Shown: piece by piece, positions 1-8,598 of the stretch
Layout of the letters: each line of letters starts with the position of its first letter
How positions within the stretch are numbered: position 1 is the first letter of the stretch
Assembly (NCBI GenBank): GCA_964642795.1
Contig: CAZXRQ010000003.1
Span: 1-61,818 of the forward strand
Reading direction: 5' to 3'
Origin: JAVVVD01 sp964642795
Lineage (GTDB): Bacteria; Bacillota; Clostridia; Christensenellales; CAG-138
Length of the DNA: 61,818 nucleotides
Position numbers and translations under genes: made by a program
Notes under the pieces: generated by a model
The model's input: the letters and a program-made list of their open reading frames with translations, nothing else
Told to the model about the DNA's origin: nothing
The model's database searches: none

Positions 1-1
1 A

Positions 2-2251
2 ACCCAGCAGCTGATCAAAAATAAAATACTCTCCAACGAGCAGTCCTATAAGCGCAAGATAAAAGAAGCATACCTTGCGCTGGAGGTGGAGCAGCTAATA
101 AGCAAGGACGATATACTCGAAGCGTATCTCAACGATGTGTATCTGGGCGATTCAAACTACGGTGTAAAGACCGCCGCCATGGATTATTTCGGCAAGGAGC
201 TGTCCGAGCTTACTATACGCGAGTGCGCCATGCTTGCAGGTATGGTGCAAAAGCCGTACCAAACCAACCCGCGCGCCAATACATACCTGCGCTTTTACGA
301 CGACGGCACTAATAAAATGGATATTACGAATAACCGTACCGACGTCGTTATAACCGCGATGTACGAGGCGGGCTTCATAACCTATGAGCAGTATGAGTCT
401 GCTCTCAACGATACCGTGACAATACTTGAGGAGTCCGAGCAGAAGCAGCTTTACGATATGCCTTATTTCGTGGAGTACGGCATCCGCGATATAGTAACGC
501 ATCTGCTGGAAAAGCGCGGTCTGCTCGCTACCGACGCTAACCGCACCGCCGTGGAGAACGAGCTTAGAAACGGCGGCTATGAAATATATCTCACGGTGGA
601 TACCGAGATACAGCATACCGTGCAGGACACCATAACCAACTGGGAGGATTATCCTGAGCTTGCCGATCCCTCCGGGGCGGAGGTGATATCCACAGGCAGC
701 GACGGCAACGTTACCGTGACCGTACAGCCGCAGGCGGCCGCAGTGGTGCTGGATCACAACACTGGCGAGCTTATCGCCATAGTGGGCGGACGGGAATCCC
801 CGACTATGCGCAAGCAGTGGAACCGTGCCTATCAAAGCTCAATGCCGGTGGGCTCTGCGATAAAGCCGATCGCGGTATACGGGCCTGCGCTGGATCTTGG
901 CGCATCCCCGGCGACCGTGATAGCTAATTTTCCTGCCGCAATAGAGGGCTGGGACAGCGAGAGCGGCTATCCGTCGATCGGCAGCGAGAAATACATAGGC
1001 CCCGTAACGCTCAGACGGGGCATAACGTCGTCGCTCAACGTGGTGGCGGCGCGGACGCTGCTTGAATACGTTGGGCTGGATAACTCCGCAACATACCTCG
1101 AAAATCTCGGGGTAGATCCCTCGCGCATAAACGTGGGCGGTTCCGGCCTTGCGCTGGGTACCAGCGGCATAACCCCCATAGAGATGGCCGCGGCATACGG
1201 CACCATTGCGTCGGGCGGTGAATACTTGGAGCCTTTGTCCTTCCTGCGCGTGGTGGATTCCAACGGTGAGGTCATACTGGACGCTGACGAGGTGCGGGAC
1301 TCACGCAGCGTGTTCAAAACCTCCACTGCGTATATGCTGGCGGATATGATGTGCGACGTGGTGGAAAAGGGCACAGGTACCGAGGCGCAGATAGACGGCA
1401 TTACCGTCGCAGGGAAGACCGGCACCAACTCGGATTATTCCAGCGTGTACTTTGCGGGTATGACATCGTATTATACGGCTACGCTGTGGATAGGCCATGA
1501 CGATTATTCATATAAGCTCAAAAAGGGCTCTACCGGCGGAGTTTACGCGGCGCCGCTGTGGCAGGCGTTTATGAGCGAGATACACCAAGGGCTGGCGGAT
1601 AAGCCTATAATCGACGAATCACCGTCGGAGCTGGGGCTTACCCAATGTACGGTGTGTTCACTCTCTGGCAAGCTTGCCACGGGCGCATGCTATCTTGATG
1701 CGGACGGGCATGTGCCGGTCACGGACTGGTTCGAAAAGGAGTTAGTACCGACCGAGCTGTGCGATATGCACATAGCCACCAGCATCTGTGCGGATTCCGG
1801 TCAGCCTGCGTCAAGCTACTGCCCAAACGTGATAGAATCCGCGAGCATAGTTGTGGTAGACCCGTACTGCATGTATGCGGAGTTCGATCCGGCGCTTGTT
1901 ATGCAGTACATCTCCAACGTGGTGTTCACCACCATGACCGCCGAGGAATATGCGGAAACCTACTATGCCAGCTCCCTGTGCTCTATGCATACCCCGTGGT
2001 GGCAGCAGAACCAAACCGCCGAACTGGATAATTTGATTATCCAGGCGCAGACGCTGATATATGAGGTGAACATCTACCTTAATTCTACGCAGAGCCTGTC
2101 CGAGACCGATAGAGCAACGCTGGTAAACGGCGTAAACATGCTGCAAACCCATATAGATGAGCGCGATCAAGCGCAGCTGCAAAACAGCTACGATCAGCTG
2201 CAATACAACTATACGGTGATCTCGATGGCGAACCCGCCGGTGGGCGGCTGA
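2..2251 (+). CDS. Class A penicillin-binding protein (PBP1A-like), 5'-truncated by the window edge
   Basis: Bifunctional peptidoglycan glycosyltransferase/transpeptidase anchored in the cytoplasmic membrane. The reading frame is open from base 2 and begins inside the glycosyltransferase domain (TQQLIKN, then RKIKEAYLALEVE and EAYLNDVYLG), so the true start lies upstream and the ATG at 86 is internal. Transpeptidase motifs are complete: SxxK (GSAIKP, Ser codon 854), SxN (SLN, 1031-1039) and KTG (Lys codon 1415). After it comes a Cys-rich region (CTVC, GAC, LCDMH, SICA, SYCP, PYC) of the kind seen at the C-terminus of clostridial PBP1A proteins, then a helical tail. The stop overlaps the next start by one base, so it is coupled to the glycosylase gene. 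Family assignment is firm; the exact paralogue is not. Confidence 0.93.
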   Translation, partial: TQQLIKNKILSNEQSYKRKIKEAYLALEVEQLISKDDILEAYLNDVYLGDSNYGVKTAAMDYFGKELSELTIRECAMLAGMVQKPYQTNPRANTYLRFYDDGTNKMDITNNRTDVVITAMYEAGFITYEQYESALNDTVTILEESEQKQLYDMPYFVEYGIRDIVTHLLEKRGLLATDANRTAVENELRNGGYEIYLTVDTEIQHTVQDTITNWEDYPELADPSGAEVISTGSDGNVTVTVQPQAAAVVLDHNTGELIAIVGGRESPTMRKQWNRAYQSSMPVGSAIKPIAVYGPALDLGASPATVIANFPAAIEGWDSESGYPSIGSEKYIGPVTLRRGITSSLNVVAARTLLEYVGLDNSATYLENLGVDPSRINVGGSGLALGTSGITPIEMAAAYGTIASGGEYLEPLSFLRVVDSNGEVILDADEVRDSRSVFKTSTAYMLADMMCDVVEKGTGTEAQIDGITVAGKTGTNSDYSSVYFAGMTSYYTATLWIGHDDYSYKLKKGSTGGVYAAPLWQAFMSEIHQGLADKPIIDESPSELGLTQCTVCSLSGKLATGACYLDADGHVPVTDWFEKELVPTELCDMHIATSICADSGQPASSYCPNVIESASIVVVDPYCMYAEFDPALVMQYISNVVFTTMTAEEYAETYYASSLCSMHTPWWQQNQTAELDNLIIQAQTLIYEVNIYLNSTQSLSETDRATLVNGVNMLQTHIDERDQAQLQNSYDQLQYNYTVISMANPPVGG

Positions 2252-2883
2252 TGGAGCAGCATGTAAGATGCGCGCTGAATGCGCTGTACGAGGCCGAACG
2301 GCTGCGGATTGCCGATATAGTCTCCGATAAAACCGGTGATTATTCGCATCCGGTGTTTGGCGATGGTGCGATAAATGCACGTATGATGCTAATAGGCGAA
2401 GCGCCTGGCCGCGAGGAGGCCGCGGCGGGCAGACCGTTCGTGGGGAAGGCGGGCGCTACGCTTTCGGAGCTGCTGGCGCTTGCGGATATTGAGCGCGGCG
2501 GGGTATTCGTAACCAACGCCGTTAAATTCCGCCCTACCGTCGTTAAACCGCGTACCGTATCAAACCGCGCGCCGGCCAAGGACGAGATAACCGCCGGACT
2601 GAATGTGCTGGACGGTGAGTTAACGCTCATTGCGCCGCGTATCGTAGCTACTTTGGGCAACACTCCGCTAAAGGCGCTGGCGCTGCTGGGCAGAATCGCA
2701 CCCTGTACGATAGGCGGTCGCCATGGCGCGGCCATGCGCGTAGCGGGGGCGGATTTTATACTGTTTCCGCTGTATCATCCGGCGAGCGCCATATACAATC
2801 CGGCGTTGCTGGACGACATGAAAAGGGATATAATCCAACTGGGTGGATTATATGCGGCTGAGAAAGGGGATGAGCCGGTATGA
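2251..2883 (+). CDS. Uracil-DNA glycosylase, family 4-like, lacking Fe-S cysteines
   Basis: Removes uracil from DNA in the cytoplasm as the first step of base-excision repair. Motif 1 is GEAPGREE followed by GRPFVG (about residues 50-66), the middle motif is FVTNAVKFRP, and the C-terminal catalytic motif is YHPASAIYNP. Length (210 aa) fits the superfamily. Family 4 enzymes usually bind a 4Fe-4S cluster through four cysteines; this protein has only two cysteines in total (residue 7 and the APC near residue 150), and the usual VKCRP cysteine is Phe. It therefore cannot hold the standard cluster. It overlaps the PBP stop by one base and the next gene by four, so the three genes form one translationally coupled operon. 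Confidence 0.85.
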   Translation: MEQHVRCALNALYEAERLRIADIVSDKTGDYSHPVFGDGAINARMMLIGEAPGREEAAAGRPFVGKAGATLSELLALADIERGGVFVTNAVKFRPTVVKPRTVSNRAPAKDEITAGLNVLDGELTLIAPRIVATLGNTPLKALALLGRIAPCTIGGRHGAAMRVAGADFILFPLYHPASAIYNPALLDDMKRDIIQLGGLYAAEKGDEPV

Positions 2884-4025
2884 TGAAAAAATATAAATGG
2901 CTTGCGGCGTTGCTCTTGCTGCTTTCGCTTTGCATATGCACTACTGCGTTTGCGGAGGATGAGTCGCAGTACGGCCAGATCACCGCAGACGGCGTGAATA
3001 TGCGCGTGGCTGCGGATAAGGAGTCCGACGTGCTGTTCGAGCTGAACATTGGCGATACCGTCGAGGTGCTCGCCAACGAGGATAGCTGGTTCCGCGTTTT
3101 GTACAACGGCACGGTGGGATATGTTCGCAGCGATTATCTGTTTGTGGATTCCGGCGAGAGCCGCGGCGCGTATGTTTTGGAGGATGGCTCTATGCTGCGC
3201 GGCGGTCCGGATGCCAACTCATATGTAATAGAGGAGCTTTTGGCAGGACAGGGCGTAAGGATCAAAAGCGTTTTGGGAGAATGGTATTACGTCGTGGCGG
3301 ACGATCAGGCGGGCTATGTGTACCGCACGCAGCTCAGTATGACTAATTCCGACAGCGCCGCCGGCAGTATGCTCAAGCCCGGCATGGAGGGTGCGGAGGT
3401 AAAGCAGCTGCAAAACGCGTTGTGTGAGCGCGGCTTCCTGGCCCGCGTAAGCGTCAGCGGCGTATACGACAGTACTACCCGTGCCGCTGTGCTGGAGTTT
3501 CAGCAGGCGTGCGGGCTTTCTTCGGCGGACGGCATAGCCGGCCCCGAAACGCTGCAATCCATATACGACCGCAACAACAAGCTAAAAAAGGAGACCGCTA
3601 CCTACAACCAGCTCAAGGGCTCGGTAGTACTGCTGAATTGGTTTGATGGCGGCAACGAATGGCTCAATAAGGGCGCAAGATTCACGGTAACGGATGTGCG
3701 CACCGGCCTTAGCTTCCGCGCGCGCAGATTTGGCGGCTGGTATCATGCCGACTGCGAGCCGATAACCGCTGCCGATACCGCTATAATGAAGCGCATTGCG
3801 GGCGGCTCGTGGTCGTGGAACCGCAGACCGATCTGGGTCACATATAACGGCAAGACCGTGGCGGCGAGTATGCATTGTATGCCGCATATGGTGAACCCCA
3901 CGCCTAGCAATAACTTCGACGGGCACTTCTGTATACATCTGAAGGGCTCCAAGGTGCACGAGACCAGCGCCGAGTGCCCGCGCCATCAGGCCTGCGTTAT
4001 GGAGGCGTATCGCGCTGGACGCTGA
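2880..4025 (+). CDS. Secreted SH3b / peptidoglycan-binding protein with a His/Cys C-terminal domain
   Basis: An exported cell-wall protein of 381 aa. Residues 1-25 are a signal peptide (lysines, Leu-rich core, cleavage after AFA). Two bacterial SH3 repeats follow (about 30-88 and 92-153; VNMRVAADKES and MLRGGPDANS are the repeat starts). A PG_binding_1 domain lies at about 161-230 (GMEGAEVKQLQNAL, then YDSTTRAAVLEFQ). The C-terminal part (about 245-381) contains MHCMPHM, NNFDGHFCIH and HQACV. I do not recognise a named family for it; the clustered His/Cys could be a catalytic or metal site, perhaps YkuD-like, but this is a guess. The start overlaps the glycosylase stop by four bases. A strong terminator follows. 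Confidence 0.85.
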   Translation: MMKKYKWLAALLLLLSLCICTTAFAEDESQYGQITADGVNMRVAADKESDVLFELNIGDTVEVLANEDSWFRVLYNGTVGYVRSDYLFVDSGESRGAYVLEDGSMLRGGPDANSYVIEELLAGQGVRIKSVLGEWYYVVADDQAGYVYRTQLSMTNSDSAAGSMLKPGMEGAEVKQLQNALCERGFLARVSVSGVYDSTTRAAVLEFQQACGLSSADGIAGPETLQSIYDRNNKLKKETATYNQLKGSVVLLNWFDGGNEWLNKGARFTVTDVRTGLSFRARRFGGWYHADCEPITAADTAIMKRIAGGSWSWNRRPIWVTYNGKTVAASMHCMPHMVNPTPSNNFDGHFCIHLKGSKVHETSAECPRHQACVMEAYRAGR

Positions 4026-4055
4026 CAAACCTTGGAACGCCTGTAAAGAATTCAT

Positions 4056-4079
4056 AAAAGCCGCCTTTGGCGGCTTTTT
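4056..4079 (+). terminator. Rho-independent terminator
   Basis: A perfect 10-bp stem (AAAAGCCGCC / GGCGGCTTTT) with a 3-nt loop and a T-run ends the PBP-udg-SH3 operon just before the germination operon. Confidence 0.9.
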
Positions 4080-4140
4080 GCGTATGCGGATAATTTTTAC
4101 AGCGCTTGTAAATACTTGCAGATATGAAAGGGGTGCTTGC

Positions 4141-5748
4141 ATGGCTGTATGGGATAGTATAAAGGCTGCGTTCAGCTTTGAAAACAGACCGCAGGAGTTT
4201 GAGCTGCTGGAAACGGAGCGCGGTGAACCGGGATTTTGGGGCGGATGGCGGGACGCTGCACCGCGAGAGTTCAGCACAGACGAGCGTGTGGCCGCGGATA
4301 TAGAGCAAAATGCCGAACGCTTGCGGCGTGAGTTTCGCATAGACATAAACCCGGATATAGTGCTGCGAAAATTTTCGCTGGGCGGCCGGGAAACGGCTAT
4401 GGCGGTATTTATCACGGGCATGGTCAACGGCGATGCGATAAACGATTTCATACTGCGCGCCGGCATGAGAAAGGATGTGCTGGACGGGGTAAACGCGCCG
4501 TATGCGGACTATCTTTGCAAGCATGTGTTTACCTTCTGTGAGGCGGCCAAACAGGAGACATGGAGCAAAATCCGTTCCGCAGTGCTGGACGGACTTACCG
4601 CCGTGTTCATAAACGGTGAAGAAGGTGCGCTGGTGATGGATACGCGCGGCTACGAGCATCGCACGGTGGACGCGCCGCAGAACGAAAAGACGGTGCGCGG
4701 CCCGCAGGAGGCCTTTTGCGAGAATCTGCGCACAAACATAACGCTGATACGCAGGCTGGTGCGCACGGAGGATCTTATATGCGAAATACGGCCTACCGGC
4801 GCGGATAACGGTACCAAGCTGGTTGTGATATACCGCGACGGCGTTGCAAATGCGGCGCTTGTAAACGAGGTAAAGCGCAGGCTTGCGTCCGCCAAAACGC
4901 GCGTGCTGCAAAACATAGGCGTACTGGAGCAGCTTACGGAGGCGCACCCGTTGTCTCCGCTGCCCCAGCTGCTTTCCACGGAGCGGCCGGATAGGGTGGC
5001 GGCTTATGTTATGCAGGGGCATGTTGCTGTGCTGCTGGATGGCAGTCAGTTTGCAAACATAACCCCTACAACGCTGCATACCCTTATGACCAGCCCGGAG
5101 GATGCGTATCTGCGACGCCCGCAGGGCACGGTGATACGTACCGTGCGTTATGTAGGCGCCGCTATCAGCGTGCTGCTGCCGGCATATTTTTTGTCGCTTG
5201 CGCTGCATCACCAGGGGCTGCTGTCGGTAGAGGTGCTGTCCACGCTGATAAGCTCACGCAAAATGGTGTTTGCGCCGCTGGGAACGGAAATGCTGTTTTT
5301 GCTTGTGGTGTTTCAATTGATACGCGAAGCGGGGCTTAGGGTGCCGGGCAGCATAGGTCAGGCCATAGGCATAATTGGCGGCCTTATACTTGGGCAGGCG
5401 GCGGTGGCGGCCAACCTTGCAAGCTCTGTGGTGCTGATAGTTGTGGCGCTCTCCGGGCTGGGCAATTTCTGCGTACCGGATTATTCTACGCAGATAGCGG
5501 TATCCATACTGCGGGTGATAATAACCATATCGGCATGGGCCGGAGGGTTGTTGGGCATGACGGGAGCGCTGGTGATAATACTTGCGTGGCTATGCTCGCT
5601 TAAGTCCTACGGCGTACCTTTCCTCGCGCCGTTCTCCCCCAAGACCTATTCCAAATATCCGCTGGTGCGGCGGGGGAGCATAACCCCGCATACCGAGGCG
5701 ACGGACTTTACCAATACCATGCAGGAGGCGGATGATGATAAGGCTTGA
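4141..5748 (+). CDS. gerAA: GerA-type spore germination receptor subunit A
   Basis: A subunit of the inner-membrane germinant receptor of the dormant spore (GerAA/GerKA/GerBA family), 535 aa. It has the soluble N-terminal domain containing MVNGDAINDFIL and KRRLASAKTRVLQNIGVLEQL, then the conserved membrane part from about residue 330 (PPQGTVIRTVRYVGA-like region, LISSRKMVFAPLGTEML, PGSIGQAIGIIGGLILGQAAV). The ATG at 4141 was chosen over the in-frame codon at 4078 because AAAGGGG lies just upstream and the earlier codons overlap the terminator. The germinant cannot be predicted from sequence. I found no convincing sigma-G promoter upstream. It overlaps gerAB. Confidence 0.95.
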   Translation: MAVWDSIKAAFSFENRPQEFELLETERGEPGFWGGWRDAAPREFSTDERVAADIEQNAERLRREFRIDINPDIVLRKFSLGGRETAMAVFITGMVNGDAINDFILRAGMRKDVLDGVNAPYADYLCKHVFTFCEAAKQETWSKIRSAVLDGLTAVFINGEEGALVMDTRGYEHRTVDAPQNEKTVRGPQEAFCENLRTNITLIRRLVRTEDLICEIRPTGADNGTKLVVIYRDGVANAALVNEVKRRLASAKTRVLQNIGVLEQLTEAHPLSPLPQLLSTERPDRVAAYVMQGHVAVLLDGSQFANITPTTLHTLMTSPEDAYLRRPQGTVIRTVRYVGAAISVLLPAYFLSLALHHQGLLSVEVLSTLISSRKMVFAPLGTEMLFLLVVFQLIREAGLRVPGSIGQAIGIIGGLILGQAAVAANLASSVVLIVVALSGLGNFCVPDYSTQIAVSILRVIITISAWAGGLLGMTGALVIILAWLCSLKSYGVPFLAPFSPKTYSKYPLVRRGSITPHTEATDFTNTMQEADDDKA

Positions 5749-6862
5749 GCAAGGACGAATAGGCGGGCAGGAGGCCGTAAGCCTTGTGGGTATGGCGCTG
5801 TATGTGAGCGTGGTGTTTTTGCTGGATTCGAGGCGTTCATACGAGTACGGCAACTCGACGTATGTGTGGGCGCCCTGTGCGGTGCTGTTGGCTTTTTTGA
5901 TATTTCTGCTTGCGGCATATGCCGTAAAGCGTGCAAAAAGCCGCAACCTGGCCGGACTGATGGATTTTGTGCTGGGCGGCGCAGGCGCGGCGGTAAGGGT
6001 GCTGTTTTCGCTGTACTTGCTCTATTCGGCGTACGCGCTGCTGGCGAAGTTTGCGGCAATAATGCGCAGCTTTATCTATATCGACGTACAGGTGCAGAAT
6101 GTGCTTGCGTGGATGCTGCCTCCGGTGGCGCTGCCGGCTATACTGGGCCTTGAGTGCCTGGGCAGGCTGGCAAAATGTATTGCCATGTTTGCGGCGGTGA
6201 TGATACTGTTGGGGTTTCTGGGGCCCATGAGCGATTTTGCGCTGTTTAGGATGTATCCGCTCATGGGGGACGGCGGTATGGCCGTGCTGAAGCATACTGT
6301 GCAGCATCAGTTCACGGCGCTGCCGGCGTTCATTGCGCTGCTCGCGGTGACGCAGGGTGTACAGGGAGAGAAAAACATGCGCAGGTACGGCGCTATCGCG
6401 GCGGGCGCGGCGGGCGGCATGGTGCTTATAACCCAGCTTGTGCTGGCGCTGACCTACACATATGCGGATCTGAGCGAGATGTTTGTTCCGCTGTACCGGC
6501 AGAATATGATGCTGATCGATGAAGGGTATTTTTACCGGCTGGATAAGATAGCGGCGTTTTTATGGCTCATGTGCAGCTTTGTAGCGGCGGCGTTCTACAT
6601 ATATTCCGCGGCGCTGCTGGTATGCGGCGAAAAGGGAGTACGGGATGTGCGCCCGGCGTCGGCCGCTATGACTGTTACTGTGTTTGCCTGCGTGCTTACA
6701 GGCAGCAGCAATACCGTGTTTATTTCAAGTCCCGTGCAGGAATGGATCGGCGAATACGGCTGTATACCCTTTGCAGCACTGATGCTGATAATTGCGGGGG
6801 CGGGGTTGATAAAGGCGCGGCTGCTGAAACGGCGGGGTGAGTGCGATGAAAAAGGTGCTTGA
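5735..6862 (+). CDS. gerAB: GerAB-type spore germination permease subunit
   Basis: An integral membrane protein of the amino-acid/polyamine/organocation fold, subunit B of the germinant receptor and probably the germinant-binding subunit. About 375 aa with ten predicted hydrophobic segments. The N-terminal GRIGGQEAVSLVGMALYV resembles the family's first helix. The ATG at 5735 is preferred over 5732 because AGGAGG (5723-5728) then sits 6 nt away. It overlaps the end of gerAA by 14 nt and the start of gerAC, so the three are translationally coupled. Confidence 0.92.
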   Translation: MIRLEQGRIGGQEAVSLVGMALYVSVVFLLDSRRSYEYGNSTYVWAPCAVLLAFLIFLLAAYAVKRAKSRNLAGLMDFVLGGAGAAVRVLFSLYLLYSAYALLAKFAAIMRSFIYIDVQVQNVLAWMLPPVALPAILGLECLGRLAKCIAMFAAVMILLGFLGPMSDFALFRMYPLMGDGGMAVLKHTVQHQFTALPAFIALLAVTQGVQGEKNMRRYGAIAAGAAGGMVLITQLVLALTYTYADLSEMFVPLYRQNMMLIDEGYFYRLDKIAAFLWLMCSFVAAAFYIYSAALLVCGEKGVRDVRPASAAMTVTVFACVLTGSSNTVFISSPVQEWIGEYGCIPFAALMLIIAGAGLIKARLLKRRGECDEKGA

Positions 6863-8033
6863 GGCGCTGGCGCTGATACTGGCTGCCACAATGTGCGCGG
6901 GATGTCTCGGTGCAAGCGCGCTGGATCAGTACGGTTATGCCGTGATAGCAGGAGTGGACGCCGGAGAGCAGCTGCGCTACAAAGTAACGCTGATGCTGCA
7001 GCAGGACGAGCAGAGCAGCTCGGATCAGACTACCACGGGAGGCGCCATGGTGGTGACCGCCGAGGGCGATACCATAATGGAGGTGCTTGCGATACTGGAC
7101 GGCTGCTTGCCGTTTGAGCTGAATCTATCGCGTTTGAATCTGATGGTTTTCTCTGACGAGGTGGCAAAGAGTGGGGAGATGGAGCAGTTTTTGAGCTTTT
7201 CACGGAATAATCTGAGAATACGTCAATCCGTAAAGCTGGCCGTGGCGATAGAAAGCGCGGAGGACTTTATCAAGGGACTGGAGACCGGCGGCGAGCTGAA
7301 CCTTACCAAGCTGCAATACAGCTATATGCAGAACTTTACAGGCGAGGGGATGACTACGTCAATTAACCAGGCGCGGGCGCTGCAGGGCATACGCAGCGGT
7401 ACGTTTGACCCCGTGCTGACGCTGGGTCGGGTGGATAGGTCAGCCACGGCGGCGGAAGGAGGAGAGGAGCAGTCCGAGCAGTACACCACGGTGGGCATAT
7501 ACCGAAGCGGCGGCATACAGAGCTACACTTACGGCGTGGCGATATTTGACGAATGGAGCATGGTCGGAGCGCTTAGCGCAGAGGATACTATGCTGCTTCT
7601 GATGACCCTGGGGGTGTTTGAAGAGGGGCATATGAGCTATGCCGGCGAGGATGAAGAGCTGGTACTGCTGCTTAGAAGCAACGGCGGCCCAAAGGTGGAT
7701 ATACAGCTTGGCGACGTATGCCATGCAGACATAACCGTGCCGCTGCGCTGCGAAATACAGCAGGACGGGCAAAACAGCGCCAAGCTGCGCTGGGACGAGG
7801 GGGTATGCGAGGAGCTTTCCCGCTACATCGAAAGCGAGCTTACGCGCGTATATAACACGTGCCGCGAGCTGAACAGCGACGCGATGGGTCTGGGCAGATA
7901 TGCCGCTATGTGCTTTAATGATACCGCACAGTGGGAGAGCTTTGACTGGAAACGGCATTATATGGCTGCAACGGCCACGTTTACGGTGGAACTGGATGTG
8001 ATGGATATGTCTATGGCGGAGTATATGGAATAA
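6837..8033 (+). CDS. gerAC: Ger(x)C family spore germination lipoprotein
   Basis: Lipoprotein subunit C of the germinant receptor, 398 aa from the GTG start (ATG at 6846 is an alternative). The N-terminus is a lipoprotein signal ending in the Cys of ATMCAGC. The family signature is visible right after it (ALDQYGYAVIAGVD) and in the C-terminal domain (RYIESELTRVYNTCRELNSDAMGLGRY, the usual place of the phosphatidyl-binding-like helix). It overlaps gerAB by 26 nt, and its TAA shares bases with the ATG of the next small gene. Confidence 0.92.
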   Translation: MSAMKKVLEALALILAATMCAGCLGASALDQYGYAVIAGVDAGEQLRYKVTLMLQQDEQSSSDQTTTGGAMVVTAEGDTIMEVLAILDGCLPFELNLSRLNLMVFSDEVAKSGEMEQFLSFSRNNLRIRQSVKLAVAIESAEDFIKGLETGGELNLTKLQYSYMQNFTGEGMTTSINQARALQGIRSGTFDPVLTLGRVDRSATAAEGGEEQSEQYTTVGIYRSGGIQSYTYGVAIFDEWSMVGALSAEDTMLLLMTLGVFEEGHMSYAGEDEELVLLLRSNGGPKVDIQLGDVCHADITVPLRCEIQQDGQNSAKLRWDEGVCEELSRYIESELTRVYNTCRELNSDAMGLGRYAAMCFNDTAQWESFDWKRHYMAATATFTVELDVMDMSMAEYME

Positions 8034-8185
8034 TGATCTGGTTTATGCTATTTGGAATGTGTGCGTGGGCGTACAGCGCGCTATATCTGATACACTGTAT
8101 TAAATCGCGCCGGGGAGTTTTGGCAGCGGCGGTTTTGTGCGCCGTCCCCGCGGCTCTTTTGATTTTTGCCTGGATATCACTGTGA
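8033..8185 (+). CDS. Small two-helix membrane protein at the end of the ger operon
   Basis: A 50-codon frame, ATG at 8033 (TAATG overlap with the gerAC stop) to TGA at 8185. The product starts MIWFMLFGMCAWAYSALY and has two hydrophobic segments (about residues 2-22 and 29-49) separated by a basic turn KSRR. The overlapping start, clean hydrophobic pattern and fit to the operon argue that it is real. I do not recognise a family; a small accessory subunit of the receptor is a possible role (inference). Confidence 0.55.
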   Translation: MIWFMLFGMCAWAYSALYLIHCIKSRRGVLAAAVLCAVPAALLIFAWISL

Positions 8186-8192
8186 TTAGGTA

Positions 8193-8221
8193 TTGATGAT
8201 GCGCAGGCTGTGTGATAAAAT
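8193..8221 (+). promoter_or_regulatory. Sigma-A type promoter for the 76-aa protein
   Basis: TTGATG (8193-8198), 17-nt spacer, TAAAAT (8216-8221). It lies 58 nt before the start codon at 8279. Confidence 0.6.
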
Positions 8222-8278
8222 ACATACGTAGCAGTGTATATATATGCTGCTCAGCCAAAACCAAAAGGGGCGATTTTT

Positions 8279-8509
8279 ATGGAGAAATATGGCAGGGATG
8301 AACGTATAACCTACGACCTGCTTCAGCAAATGAAGGCAAAGGCGCAGCTTATGCAAGAAGAACTGGACGCCGCGGGCGCTGATGCGCTTGCGACTACGGG
8401 CAATCTTACAGGCGTGCGGCTTAACGAGCAGTGTAACGAATACGAAAACTATGTGCTTACAATACAGCACCTTGAACAGCTGTTGGCAGAATCTGACGAA
8501 TGTAAATAA
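8279..8509 (+). CDS. Small soluble helical protein of unknown function
   Basis: A 76-aa protein beginning MEKYGRDERITYDLLQQMK. AAAGGGG lies about 8 nt before this ATG, which is why it was chosen over the upstream in-frame codon at 8234. The composition (Glu/Gln/Leu/Lys) suggests two amphipathic helices, perhaps a coiled-coil hairpin. No signal, membrane segment or known motif is visible. It has its own promoter and is followed by a separate promoter for cdaA, so it may be monocistronic. Confidence 0.6.
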   Translation: MEKYGRDERITYDLLQQMKAKAQLMQEELDAAGADALATTGNLTGVRLNEQCNEYENYVLTIQHLEQLLAESDECK

Positions 8510-8552
8510 ACCATTAAGTCTTGTTGCAGACGCTTCTTTATCGATGGCGTGA

Positions 8553-8561
8553 TGATATAAT
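8553..8561 (+). promoter_or_regulatory. Extended -10 promoter for cdaA
   Basis: TGATATAAT, an extended -10 (TGn followed by consensus TATAAT at 8556-8561). No good -35 is present. It gives a leader of about 30 nt with the ribosome site GAAAGGCGG at 8582-8590. Confidence 0.55.
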
Positions 8562-8598
8562 CTATATTTGTCAAATAGAACGAAAGGCGGCAGACAGC

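Noticed and set aside
86..2251. Start of the PBP at ATG 86
   Set aside because: The frame is open to the window edge and residues before this Met (TQQLIKN, RKIKEAY) are conserved glycosyltransferase sequence.
4081..4140. Sigma-G promoter upstream of the germination operon
   Set aside because: Expected from biology, but no convincing -35/-10 pair of the sigma-G type could be picked out in the sequence before gerAA.
3997..5211. 404-codon minus-strand ORF opposite gerAA
   Set aside because: It lies wholly antisense to a well-supported germination gene, has a His/Arg/Tyr-rich composition typical of shadow frames and no ribosome site.
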